Positions 43,268-51,630 of a stretch of 64,000 bases of DNA are shown here, in pieces (position 1 is the stretch's first letter; every line of letters starts with the position of its first letter). The stretch spans positions 1 through 64,000 of the forward strand of contig NZ_JASATW010000016.1 in the NCBI RefSeq assembly GCF_030405905.1, given 5' to 3'. The notes beneath the pieces were generated by a model. The model had not been told where the DNA came from. It made no database searches and saw only the letters and a program-made list of their open reading frames with translations. Made by a program: the position numbers and the translations under genes. Source of the stretch: Sphaerothrix gracilis (GTDB lineage Bacteria; Cyanobacteriota; Cyanobacteriia; Phormidesmidales; Phormidesmidaceae).

Positions 43268-44062
43268 TCAGGCAGACTGTAGGCTACCGTAAGGGCAGAG
43301 CTGCTGCTCTACCGCTGCAAGCAGGTTAGGACAAAGATAAGTTGGGTTGAATGCCTGTAAATAAGAGCGACTGCGGATGCCACAGGTGAGGGCGATTGTT
43401 GGGACGCCTAACGACTGTCCGGCTAGTAAATCAGCTTCGGTATCACCTACCATGCAGGCGCGACGGTGAAGAGGCTTTTGCGCCGCGATCGCCTGCTCTA
43501 GCAGCGCAGTTTTGTGTTCGCTGTGGTTGGCATAGGCTAGCTCCACCTCAGACGTACCGTAAATACCGCTAATCGCCTGCTCTAACTTAGCCTCTCGCAA
43601 AATCTGCATCACCTGAGCCGAATGACGCAGCGTAACGACCACCAAACGAATGCCATAGCGGCGAAGTAAGTAAACCGCGCGGTGCAGGCCAGCCTGCAGC
43701 GAATCTTGGTGCAGCAGGGTGGGCTGATTGACAATTTGCTGCACCCGGTTGAGGAAAAAGGGAATTTGCTCATCAGCCAGTCCAGACCAGCGGGCGATCG
43801 CCTCATCAGCAGTCCGATTCTGCTTGAGCTGCCAGAACTGCGTCTTGCTCAGGGGATTGATGGGTAAGACGATGCCTCGTGACTGATAGGCAGCCTGGGT
43901 ATCGGCTAAACCAAGCTGATAGGTGCTGTAGTAGCGATCGGAGACATCGACAAAAGGGCCGTCAAAATCGCAAAAAAGGACATCGCCCGGTTTAAGGGAA
44001 AGCAATCCCGAAGGCTTGATGTAGCTCGCTTGGGTAGGTTTGAGAAGCGTTTCTCTGAGCAT
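43268..44062 (-). CDS. HAD superfamily phosphatase-like protein
   Basis: The 264-residue product resembles phosphoglycolate-phosphatase-type HAD hydrolases. Motif 1 is LFCDFDGPFVDVSDRYY (Asp nucleophile and second Asp, with Pro where the family has Thr or Val). Motif 2 is VVVTLRHSAQV (Thr). Motif 3 is KTALLEQAI. Motif 4 is MVGDTEADLLAGQSLGVP. A helical cap lies between 1 and 2. The substrate is unknown. A 28-residue N-terminal extension precedes motif 1. It has no obvious operon partner. Confidence 0.8.
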   Translation of the reverse strand: MLRETLLKPTQASYIKPSGLLSLKPGDVLFCDFDGPFVDVSDRYYSTYQLGLADTQAAYQSRGIVLPINPLSKTQFWQLKQNRTADEAIARWSGLADEQIPFFLNRVQQIVNQPTLLHQDSLQAGLHRAVYLLRRYGIRLVVVTLRHSAQVMQILREAKLEQAISGIYGTSEVELAYANHSEHKTALLEQAIAAQKPLHRRACMVGDTEADLLAGQSLGVPTIALTCGIRSRSYLQAFNPTYLCPNLLAAVEQQLCPYGSLQSA

Positions 44063-44247
44063 AGGACGCCGCGAGATTTCAAAATGTTAAGAAATGCTTT
44101 TCTACTCTAGCAATCCCGTTTTCTAAATGGGGGACTCATCGGCAGGTCTAATATTAACTGAACTAATACTTATAGGTTTTCGTTTAGTTTTCATTAATGT
44201 AATAAGGGCGTTGCTGAATCAAGGGATGAGCCTGGTGTTTGCCGGTC

Positions 44248-44269
44248 GTGAGCGAGACGCTCACACTCC
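44248..44269 (-). repeat. REP-like palindrome with GGAG flank
   Basis: GTGAGCG (44248-44254) pairs with CGCTCAC (44258-44264) around AGA. Read on the minus strand it is preceded by GGAG (44266-44269), the alternative REP tetranucleotide. It lies in the 300-bp gap 44063-44362, in which I see no gene or other signal. Its arms differ from the 6009-6155 family. Confidence 0.45.
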
Positions 44270-44362
44270 CTCGCCTATCATCAGACAGGTTAGTGCGAAC
44301 ATCTTGCTCGCGTTTTAATTCGTACCCAAAATCAGCAATACCGTAATAAATGCGGTATGCAG

Positions 44363-44812
44363 CTAAGCAGACTCTCGCTCTAGCAGCAGCGTCACCGGTC
44401 CATCATTCTCGATTGCAACCTGCATCATGGCCCCAAACTGCCCAGTTTCTACACGCAAACCGCTCTGCCGCAGCTTGTGCACAAATAGCTCATACAGAGC
44501 CGCTGCTGCCGTCGGGGCCGCCGCCTGATCAAATGAGGGCCGCCGCCCTTTGCGACAGTCCCCGTACAGCGTAAATTGACTGACCACTAGCAGTTCTCCC
44601 TCAATATCCTGAACCGACTGTGTCCAGCGTCCAGTCGAAGTATCAGGAAACAGGCGCAGGTCTAAGCATTTGCGTACCATCCAGTCGAGTTCAGCTTCAG
44701 TGTCAGTCGCAGCAATTCCCACCAGCAAATTTAGTCCCAGCCCAATCCGGCCTACCACTTCGCCCTCAACCTCAACCTGCGAGGACTTGACCCGCTGTAT
44801 CACCACCCGCAT
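44363..44812 (-). CDS. dtd: D-aminoacyl-tRNA deacylase
   Basis: DTD hydrolyses D-amino acids (and mischarged Gly) from tRNA, a proofreading step. The 149-residue protein has the family signatures MRVVIQRVKSSQVEVEGEVVG at the start, LLVVSQFTLYGDCRKGRRPSFDQA in the middle (SQFTLYGD is the active-site motif) and NDGPVTLLLE at the end (equivalent to NGPVT). Length fits. It lies 13 bp downstream of the HIT gene on the same strand, probably in one transcript with it and CobW. Confidence 0.93.
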   Translation of the reverse strand: MRVVIQRVKSSQVEVEGEVVGRIGLGLNLLVGIAATDTEAELDWMVRKCLDLRLFPDTSTGRWTQSVQDIEGELLVVSQFTLYGDCRKGRRPSFDQAAAPTAAAALYELFVHKLRQSGLRVETGQFGAMMQVAIENDGPVTLLLERESA

Positions 44813-44825
44813 AGACTTAAGCTGG

Positions 44826-45284
44826 CTAATTCGCTAAACACTGTCGTACCTTGACCGCTGCGGCCTCAGCCTCAGTAGGCGCAGGTGGCTTTTGCAAGGC
44901 CCGAAAGACCTGCAGCTCCAGTCCGACTAAGCCCAGTTCTTCTCTAGTGCCGTAGCGCGGCTGCAGCAGAAAGTGAACATGGTGAGGCGCGTCGTCATCC
45001 CACAGATTGATATACACTCGCTTAGCCCCTAATGCTACCCGCATGGCAGTGGTGAGACGCTGCAGAAACAGGCCCAGCGAGGCCGCTTCATTGGCGCTCA
45101 AGTCGGCCAGTTCCTCACGGTGAATCTTAGTCTTGACCACAATAGCGCCAACCCCATACGGCCCTAAACAGTGGTCAGCCAGCCACCACTCGTTTTCGGC
45201 AATTACGCCGCCCGGTACTGCAACTTGTCCCTGCAGCGTTTGACAAGCGAGGCAGTTGGGATGTGAGAGAGCGCTATTTGCCAA
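44826..45284 (-). CDS. HIT-like domain protein
   Basis: This protein belongs to the histidine-triad superfamily: CLACQTLQGQ near the start resembles the zinc/early motif, YGVGAIVVKTKIHREELADL the middle, and APHHVHFLLQP the triad, in which the third His is replaced by Leu. HIT proteins hydrolyse nucleotide phosphoramidates or adenylylated nucleotides; here the substrate is open and activity may be reduced. I place the start at a TTG at 45284 (152 residues) because the longer frame to 45368 would overlap the CobW gene by 95 bp. The assignment of start is uncertain. Confidence 0.7.
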   Translation of the reverse strand: MANSALSHPNCLACQTLQGQVAVPGGVIAENEWWLADHCLGPYGVGAIVVKTKIHREELADLSANEAASLGLFLQRLTTAMRVALGAKRVYINLWDDDAPHHVHFLLQPRYGTREELGLVGLELQVFRALQKPPAPTEAEAAAVKVRQCLAN

Positions 45285-46419
45285 ACCCCTTACCCCGACT
45301 AGCCGACGGTACGCAAAGACAGCTATTGAGCTGTTCCCGCAGTTTGGCATGATCGAGATTTTGACCAATCAGCACAAGCTGATTTTTCGGCGTTTCGGTC
45401 CACTGGTCGTCATCGAGGGAAAAGCGCTTGCCGCTGAGGTGGAAGATATGACGCTTGGGACTTTCATCAAACCAAAGAATGCCTTTGGCGCGGAAGATAC
45501 TTTCCGGCAGTTGGTTGTCTAAAAAGTACTGAAACTTACGGATAGCAAAGGGGCGATCGCTTTGGAATGACAGAGATGTGAAGCCATCAACAGCTAGGTG
45601 GTCAGAATGATGATGGTGGTGCTCATGGTCGTGGTCGTGCTCACAGTGACCGTGCTCGTGGTCGCAGTTGGCGTGGTCGTGCTCCCCGTGGCTATGGTCG
45701 TGCTCCCCGTGGCTGTGGTCATGGTCGTGATCGGCGTGAGGCTCTTGGCTAAAGTATTTATCAGACTCAAACAAGCCTACGCTTAGAATCAGCGGCAGCG
45801 GCACTTCTGACTTGACAGTGCGCAGAATCCGAGCGCCTTCCTTAACTTCACGGACTTTGACTTCCAGCAAATCTAGGTCAGCGTCGTCTACTAAATCAGC
45901 TTTATTCAGCAACAGGATGTCGCCATAGGCAATCTGATTGTAAGCCGCCTGACTGTTGAACAAGTCGAGGCTGTAGTTCTCGGCGTCTACCACGGTGACA
46001 ATGGAGTCGAGTCGAGTCAGATCGCGCAGTTCAGTGCCGAGAAAGGTAAGCGCGATCGGTAGGGGATCAGCCAGTCCGGTGGTTTCGACCACGAGGTAAT
46101 CAATTTTGTCTTTGCGCTCTAGCACTTTGTAAACGGCTTCGAGCAGATCGTTGTTGATGGTGCAGCAGATACAGCCGTTGCTTAGCTCTACCATCGTGTC
46201 ATCACCGCCTTCGGGGGTGATCAGCAGGTCATTATCAATGCCAATCTCGCCAAACTCATTGACTAAGACAGCCGTTTTCAACCCTTCCTGATTAGACAGA
46301 ATATGGTTGAGCAGAGTCGTCTTGCCGCTGCCTAAAAAGCCAGTGATGATGGTGACGGGCAAACCGTGCTTAGTATCGTCCATCTGAGCGGGGGCGGTGG
46401 GAGTGGCGATCGAAGACAT
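45274..46419 (-). CDS. CobW/ZNG-type G3E GTPase with His-rich metal domain
   Basis: The 381-residue GTPase has GFLGSGKTTLL (about 28-38), the metal-handling CICCTI motif, TGLADPLP and NKADLV (G3E signatures). A histidine-rich insert at about residues 232-276 holds repeated HDHSHGE/HDHDH units with several cysteines, followed by a C-terminal CobW_C domain ending in SASRGKGFGK. Proteins of this family deliver zinc (or cobalt) to client enzymes or store it. No Zur-box is recognisable. It lies upstream of HIT and dtd, with an 11-bp overlap to HIT, so they form a small operon. Confidence 0.92.
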   Translation of the reverse strand: MSSIATPTAPAQMDDTKHGLPVTIITGFLGSGKTTLLNHILSNQEGLKTAVLVNEFGEIGIDNDLLITPEGGDDTMVELSNGCICCTINNDLLEAVYKVLERKDKIDYLVVETTGLADPLPIALTFLGTELRDLTRLDSIVTVVDAENYSLDLFNSQAAYNQIAYGDILLLNKADLVDDADLDLLEVKVREVKEGARILRTVKSEVPLPLILSVGLFESDKYFSQEPHADHDHDHSHGEHDHSHGEHDHANCDHEHGHCEHDHDHEHHHHHSDHLAVDGFTSLSFQSDRPFAIRKFQYFLDNQLPESIFRAKGILWFDESPKRHIFHLSGKRFSLDDDQWTETPKNQLVLIGQNLDHAKLREQLNSCLCVPSASRGKGFGK

Positions 46420-46551
46420 AGACTGAGCTTAGATAATGTGACAACAACGGCGGCTCTGCCAGTGTATCGTCACCGTAGAAACCGCATCCCCTATTTTAAC
46501 GAGTTGCTTAGAATTACGGCTGCCCCGAACTGTTTGCCGCAGAATTGTCCG

Positions 46552-47352
46552 CTAAGCAACCGGGCGAAATTCTAACTGATAGCGATACAGTGCCACTGGG
46601 CGATCGCCTGCTTTAAAGTAATCAGGATCCTGGGGTGATAAATAGATTGCCGTTACCTGATCCGCCGCAAATGTCACATCCTCTGTTACTGATGGCTGGG
46701 TGTAAGCCGTCGTCGTCTCCACCTCATTCAGATAGGGCTGGGGCAAACCGCGAAAAATTTGCTGAAAAATCTCTGAAGTGACAAAGCGATCGCGGCTAGG
46801 GCTTTCCGTCGCTCGCTGGGTGACGGTAGATTCTAGCTGGCGATCGCCCCGCAAAATCGTCACCTGGCGATTGGGATTGTTGGGATCTACCCTGACAGAC
46901 TTGACGGCGGCTTCCCCTAAATACGCTCTGGCTAGACTTAGACCATTGAAAGCCCGATCGGAAACAATTTTAGGCGCTGAGGCGATCGCGCTGGGCACAA
47001 AGCGGCTGAGGGAACGACGGCGCTCTGGCACGAAGCGCACCTGACACACCACAGGCTGCTGCAAAAACTGCCGATTGCCTTCAAAACCAGGCGTAGTGAC
47101 TTCTGGCGCTAGCGGTGCGGCCAAATCAACAAGCGTTGTGGTCATCTCCCAAGTACCCGCCATCCAATCCGGATAGGCCAAATCCCCTACTGCCGTCTGC
47201 ACAGGGGGCTTGTCTGTCCAGTCAGGAAACTGGGCTAAGCGATCGCTAAGCGAGCCAGCCACCGCCTGAGCACTGCAAAACAGCCATACCAGCAGTAGCA
47301 GCGACAGCCAAATCAATTTAGGGCGCAGTCGTTTTCGGAACCAGCGGTTCAT
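46552..47352 (-). CDS. DUF6816 family exported protein
   Basis: The 266-residue product has a signal peptide (KLIWLSLLLLVWLFCSAQAVA, about 12-32) and then the conserved DRLAQFPDWTDKPPVQTAVGDLAYPDWMAGTW region read in parts. I recognise this as the DUF6816 group, conserved in cyanobacteria and plant chloroplasts and probably lumenal or periplasmic. Function is unknown. It stands alone with a short divergent gap (80 bp) to folC. Confidence 0.75.
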   Translation of the reverse strand: MNRWFRKRLRPKLIWLSLLLLVWLFCSAQAVAGSLSDRLAQFPDWTDKPPVQTAVGDLAYPDWMAGTWEMTTTLVDLAAPLAPEVTTPGFEGNRQFLQQPVVCQVRFVPERRRSLSRFVPSAIASAPKIVSDRAFNGLSLARAYLGEAAVKSVRVDPNNPNRQVTILRGDRQLESTVTQRATESPSRDRFVTSEIFQQIFRGLPQPYLNEVETTTAYTQPSVTEDVTFAADQVTAIYLSPQDPDYFKAGDRPVALYRYQLEFRPVA

Positions 47353-47432
47353 AGCGGAGATTGCGGGTATTCAGCGAGTACAGTTCAACAATAGGATATC
47401 TTTGAGAAAACTTTTGGGAACAGCCAGCAGCG

Positions 47433-48710
47433 GTGGATTCTGCGAACGACATTAATCAGATACTAGAGAGCTTTGCCCGTTTTGGCGTGCATTTGGGGCT
47501 AGAGCGAATTCAGCAGCTCTTGGCAAACCTGGGCAGCCCTCAAGAACGAGTGCCGATTATTCACGTAGCGGGTACCAACGGCAAAGGCTCGATCTGCGCC
47601 TATCTCTCAGCAATTCTAACGGAGGCCGGCTACCGAGTGGGACGCTACACTTCGCCCCATCTGGTGAGCTGGAGTGAACGTATCTGTGTCAATGAGCAGC
47701 CGATCGCGGCTGAGACGCTGCGATCGCGTTTAGAAACGGTCATCGCCGCGATTAATCCCCACGAATCGACTCCAACCCAGTTTGAAGTCTTCACAGCGGC
47801 AGCTTGGCTGCATTTTGCCACAGAAGCGGTAGACATTGCGGTCATCGAAGTAGGACTAGGCGGACGCCTAGATGCCACCAACGTCTGCGATCGCCCCTTA
47901 GTCAGTCTCATCACGCCGATTAGCAAAGAGCACTGGCAGCGCTTAGGGCCAACCGTGGCCGATATTGCCGGAGAAAAGGCTGGCATTTTGAAAGCCAACT
48001 GTCCTGCCGCGATCGCACCGCAGCTTCCAGAGGCGGCAGCGGTGATTCAAAAGCGTTTAGCTGACCTCGACTGTCCGGCGGTGTGGCCCCAGCCTGCGCA
48101 CAAGCTTGACGGCGATTGGGCGCGATATGTCCACGATAACCTGCAGATTGACTATCCCCTATCGCTACTGGGTCAGCATCAGTTAGTGAACTCGGCACTG
48201 GCGATCGCGGCCCTGAATATTCTGCGGCAGCAGGACTGGCAGGTTTCTGACACAGCCATTCAGCAAGGCATGGCCAAGGCCCGCTGGCCCGGCAGATTGC
48301 AGTGGATTGACTGGGCAGATGCAGCCGGAACTCAGCACGAGCTACTCATTGATGGAGCGCACAATCCGGCAGCCGCAACAGCCCTCCGGCGATATGTTGA
48401 TCAGATTGCCAACGGCCCGACTACCTGGGTGATGGGAATGCTAGCCACTAAAGATCATGCCGACATTTTTACGGCACTGCTGCGTCCGGGCGATCGCCTT
48501 CATCTAGTCCCCGTACCCGGCCACCTCTCTGCAGAACCGAAAGAATTGGCTGAGCTAGCGAGCACGATCTGCCCCGATTTAGCGATATGTCAAACTTTTA
48601 CCGACTTATCCACGGCGCTACAGGCCACAACTCACCAGACAAACGGACTCAGAGTTTTATGTGGTTCTTTGTACCTAATTGGCAATTTTCTAGCCGATCT
48701 GACTCAGTAA
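47433..48710 (+). CDS. folC: Bifunctional folylpolyglutamate/dihydrofolate synthase
   Basis: FolC adds glutamate to dihydropteroate and extends folate glutamate tails. The 425-residue product has the Mur-ligase-like ATP loop HVAGTNGKGSICAYLSAIL (about 44-62), the folate region YTSPHLVSWSERICVN, LGGRLDATN and the C-terminal LIDGAHNPAAATAL. Start is GTG at 47433. It joins folB (6186) and metH (37137) in folate metabolism, although the genes are not linked. Length is typical. Confidence 0.94.
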   Translation: MDSANDINQILESFARFGVHLGLERIQQLLANLGSPQERVPIIHVAGTNGKGSICAYLSAILTEAGYRVGRYTSPHLVSWSERICVNEQPIAAETLRSRLETVIAAINPHESTPTQFEVFTAAAWLHFATEAVDIAVIEVGLGGRLDATNVCDRPLVSLITPISKEHWQRLGPTVADIAGEKAGILKANCPAAIAPQLPEAAAVIQKRLADLDCPAVWPQPAHKLDGDWARYVHDNLQIDYPLSLLGQHQLVNSALAIAALNILRQQDWQVSDTAIQQGMAKARWPGRLQWIDWADAAGTQHELLIDGAHNPAAATALRRYVDQIANGPTTWVMGMLATKDHADIFTALLRPGDRLHLVPVPGHLSAEPKELAELASTICPDLAICQTFTDLSTALQATTHQTNGLRVLCGSLYLIGNFLADLTQ

Positions 48711-48800
48711 GCGAGTCAACGCAAAGGTGCCTTAGGCATAGCCGTAACGCACCATTTTGCGGAGAGAGCCTTTTAGACTTGTGGCGATCGCCCTCAAAGC

Positions 48801-49148
48801 TCAATAACGTGGCACTGCTGGATCCACTACGCAGGAATAGGCATCAATGCCGCCCACCAGGTTTTTCACCTGGGTAAAGCCCTGACCGAGTAGCCACTGG
48901 CACATCTGCGCCGATCGCATACCGTGGTGACACATGACAACAGTTTCCGCATCGGGATCTAAGCGGACGGGTACCTGCTCGGCCCACTGATTGAACTCGC
49001 TCAGGGGCAAATGCTCAAAACCGTCTAAACGGGCGATCGCTAGCTCTTGTGCCTCCCGCACGTCAATTAGCTGTAAGCTCTCCCCGGCGGCCAGTCGCTG
49101 CGCCAGAGTTTCCACATCAATCTGTCCCATGCTTGCCGGAGCTGTCAT
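48801..49148 (-). CDS. Rhodanese-like domain protein
   Basis: The 115-residue protein is a single rhodanese domain: LIDVREAQELAIARLDGFEHLPL (about 28-50) and the active-site loop CHHGMRSAQMCQWL, with the catalytic Cys in the first position. It ends in the aromatic VVDPAVPRY, as in GlpE/PspE-type singles. It may transfer sulfur or sense redox. It lies 21 bp downstream of the GIY-YIG gene on the same strand. Confidence 0.88.
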   Translation of the reverse strand: MTAPASMGQIDVETLAQRLAAGESLQLIDVREAQELAIARLDGFEHLPLSEFNQWAEQVPVRLDPDAETVVMCHHGMRSAQMCQWLLGQGFTQVKNLVGGIDAYSCVVDPAVPRY

Positions 49149-49169
49149 CGCTGTCCTATCCGTCGCAGT

Positions 49170-49709
49170 TCATTTCAAATCTAACAGTCCCTGCTCTTTC
49201 AGCTTGGGATTGAAGCGCAAGTCCATTTGTACCCCGCGCTGCTTCAGTGTTTCCAGGATTTCAGCCTCTACCCGCCGCGATACCTTTTTCAACAGCTTAA
49301 TTTGGCCTAGCTCATCGGTTTGGGCAAACTGCTGCTTTTCCGCTGCAGTCATAGCAGGTTTGGCATCAATCGGCTGGTTCCAGCGATCGCTTTCGGCGGC
49401 ATTCCCCACCGGCATCTCACCGTTTTCCTTAATCCAGGCGTCCTGAATTCCTTCCAAGAGAGTACGGCTGGGGCGATCGACGGTCTGCACTTTTATCCAG
49501 TGACAGGCCATCGGTTGACGCATGAGGTGCTGTCTCAGGCTCAGGGCTATATCGCGGGAGTAGCCCACATACTGTAAGGTCTGCGCCTGATCGAAAATGG
49601 CGTAAATACCCACTTTGCCCTGAAACTGTTCGGGAATTTGCCCCGCTTCATTGAGGTAAGGCACAGCTTCAAGATCGGCAAGGTTAGGCGTTGAGGTTTG
49701 AGAAGGCAT
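49170..49709 (-). CDS. GIY-YIG nuclease family protein
   Basis: The 179-residue product has an N-terminal GIY-YIG domain: VGIYAIFDQAQTLQYVGYSRD (about 33-53) holds both motifs (GIY and YVG), followed by LRQHLMRQP and a helix ending in the conserved Glu (LLEGIQDAWIKENG). The last 60 residues are a charged helical extension (LLKKVSRRVEAEILETLKQRG). Stand-alone members of this kind are common in cyanobacteria; DNA cleavage is unproven. Its start overlaps the next gene's stop by one base, so they are co-transcribed. Confidence 0.8.
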   Translation of the reverse strand: MPSQTSTPNLADLEAVPYLNEAGQIPEQFQGKVGIYAIFDQAQTLQYVGYSRDIALSLRQHLMRQPMACHWIKVQTVDRPSRTLLEGIQDAWIKENGEMPVGNAAESDRWNQPIDAKPAMTAAEKQQFAQTDELGQIKLLKKVSRRVEAEILETLKQRGVQMDLRFNPKLKEQGLLDLK

Positions 49710-50041
49710 TACTGAGTTTCAACTCGGCGATAAATGGCACAGAGACGGCTAGGCTGGAAAATTTTAGCCTTAAACATGAACGGCGGCGGTACGTTGATTA
49801 GAACGTGATCGGGAGATTCATGATACGGTTCAAACTCAGCAGGCATCCCTTTAGGGGTAGCTTCTGTGTAGGGAATAGGCTGAAAGAGCAGCCCGGTGAA
49901 TTCTATCTGGTTAAATCCCGCCTGCTGGCAAACCTGCTTGAGAAAACTGGCGTCCTGCAGCAGCTCAAACAATGCCGTTTTAGCATCCGGGGCCAGGGTG
50001 AAGCGGCTGTCATAGTTTTGAACAATTTTTAGGCGAACCAT
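49709..50041 (-). CDS. Conserved cyanobacterial protein of unknown function
   Basis: From the ATG at 50041 (a TTG at 50047 would add two residues) the product has 110 residues. It begins MVRLKIVQNYDSRFTLAPDA and contains FTGLLFQPIPYTEATPKG and PPPFMFKAKIFQPSRLC. No signal or membrane segment. I recall similar proteins in cyanobacteria only, without a function. It is coupled to the GIY-YIG gene by a one-base overlap. Confidence 0.65.
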   Translation of the reverse strand: MVRLKIVQNYDSRFTLAPDAKTALFELLQDASFLKQVCQQAGFNQIEFTGLLFQPIPYTEATPKGMPAEFEPYHESPDHVLINVPPPFMFKAKIFQPSRLCAIYRRVETQ

Positions 50042-50251
50042 GAGCAATGTGTTGTGCCTGCTTGTTCAGCCTATAGCGATTCCCAGCGGCTGTCAGCCAT
50101 TGAGCGACTTTCGCCCATTAAGAATTTTGAAATTAGCCTACCTTAGTGACAAAACAACTGCGCGCACGGTGGCAATTTTCGCCAGTTATCCCCTCTTTAT
50201 TACCCCTGCTTCGCTCATGCTACGCTTAAGCCTAGTACAGGTATACCCGCT

Positions 50252-51550
50252 ATGATCCGCCTCCTGCACCTCTCCGATATCCACATGGGCAGCGGCTTCT
50301 GTCACGGACGGATCAATCCCGAAACCGGATTGAACACCCGGCTAGAGGATTTTGTCGCAACCCTCAGCCTATGCATTGATCGTGCCCTTGAAGACCCGGT
50401 TGACCTAGTTCTTTTCAGCGGCGACGCTTTCCCCGACGCTACGCCGCCACCAATTGTGCAGCAGGCATTTGCCAGTCAGTTTCGTCGCCTTGTGGATGCC
50501 GAAATTCCGACTGTTTTACTTGTCGGCAATCACGATCAGCACGCTCAGGGTACAGGCGGGGCTAGCCTCTGCATTTATCGAACGTTGGGGGTACCGGGGT
50601 TTGTGGTGGGCGATCGCCTAATGACCCACCAGATTGAAACCCGCAGCGGCGCAGTACAGATTATCACGCTGCCCTGGCTGACGCGATCGACCCTGCTAAC
50701 CCGCCCTGAAACGGAAGGACTTTCAATGGCTGAGGTGAATCAGCTTTTGATCGATCGGCTGCGAGTCGCCCTAGAGGGAGAAATTCGCCGCCTCAATCCG
50801 GCCCTGCCAACAATTTTGCTGGGGCACCTAATGGCCGATACGGCCTGCTATGGCGCGGAGCGTTTTCTGGCTGCAGGCAAAGGGTTTACAGTACCTATGG
50901 CGCTGCTGACGCGGGACTGTTTTGACTATATTGCTCTAGGGCATGTCCACAAACATCAGATTTTGAGCCAGTCCCCGCTGGCGCTCTATCCCGGCAGCAT
51001 TGAGCGAGTAGACTTCAGCGAAGAAAAAGAAGAGAAAGGATACGTCCTAGTATCCCTCGCACGAGGACAGGTAGCGGCTGAATTTTGTTCTCTGCCGGTA
51101 CGTCCCTTTAAAACCATCAAAGCTGATTTGTCTCAGGCAAAGGAACCGCAGCAAAAGCTGCTCCAAGCGATCGCAGCGGCTGAAATTGACGAGGCGGTGG
51201 TGCGGCTGATGTATAAGCTGCGATCAGAGCAGGTCGAGCAGATCGATAACGCCGCCCTCTATGAAGCGCTCAGTGCGGCTCATACCTATACGATTCAGGC
51301 TGAATTTATCAGCCAATTAGCCCGCCCTCGGCTGCCAGAACTCAAGGCTGACAGCACTTTAGAACCCCTAGCAGCCTTACAAACCTATTTGGCTAATCGG
51401 GAAGATTTGACCGAGCTGTCGGCTGAAATGCTGGCAGCAGCCAATGCCCTGCTGATTGAGGAAGACTGCCCTGCTGCGCTCCTCGAATCGGAGACTGATG
51501 AAGTTTTGCCTGAACTGGACTTGGCTTCCCAGCAGTTGCGATTACTGTAG
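50252..51550 (+). CDS. sbcD: SbcD-type DNA repair exonuclease subunit
   Basis: The 432-residue product is a calcineurin-like phosphoesterase of the SbcD/Mre11 class that cuts hairpins and DNA ends with SbcC. Metal motifs are visible: LHLSDIHMGSG (about 5-15), LFSGDAFPD, VGNHDQHAQ, LGHLMAD and ALGHVHKHQ. The C-terminal 120 residues form the capping part. No sbcC lies next to it, though cyanobacterial sbcD and sbcC are often separate. Start is ATG at 50252. Confidence 0.92.
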   Translation: MIRLLHLSDIHMGSGFCHGRINPETGLNTRLEDFVATLSLCIDRALEDPVDLVLFSGDAFPDATPPPIVQQAFASQFRRLVDAEIPTVLLVGNHDQHAQGTGGASLCIYRTLGVPGFVVGDRLMTHQIETRSGAVQIITLPWLTRSTLLTRPETEGLSMAEVNQLLIDRLRVALEGEIRRLNPALPTILLGHLMADTACYGAERFLAAGKGFTVPMALLTRDCFDYIALGHVHKHQILSQSPLALYPGSIERVDFSEEKEEKGYVLVSLARGQVAAEFCSLPVRPFKTIKADLSQAKEPQQKLLQAIAAAEIDEAVVRLMYKLRSEQVEQIDNAALYEALSAAHTYTIQAEFISQLARPRLPELKADSTLEPLAALQTYLANREDLTELSAEMLAAANALLIEEDCPAALLESETDEVLPELDLASQQLRLL

Positions 51551-51630
51551 ACGCAACACTGGCAAGCGCACTGGCAAAAAACCCTAAGATGGATTCCCAG
51601 TCAGGTGACCAGGAACCCAAAAGCGCTGAC

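Noticed and set aside
45598..45786. Val/Met-rich frame opposite the CobW histidine repeat
   Set aside because: It is only the antisense reading of the repeated His/Asp codons.
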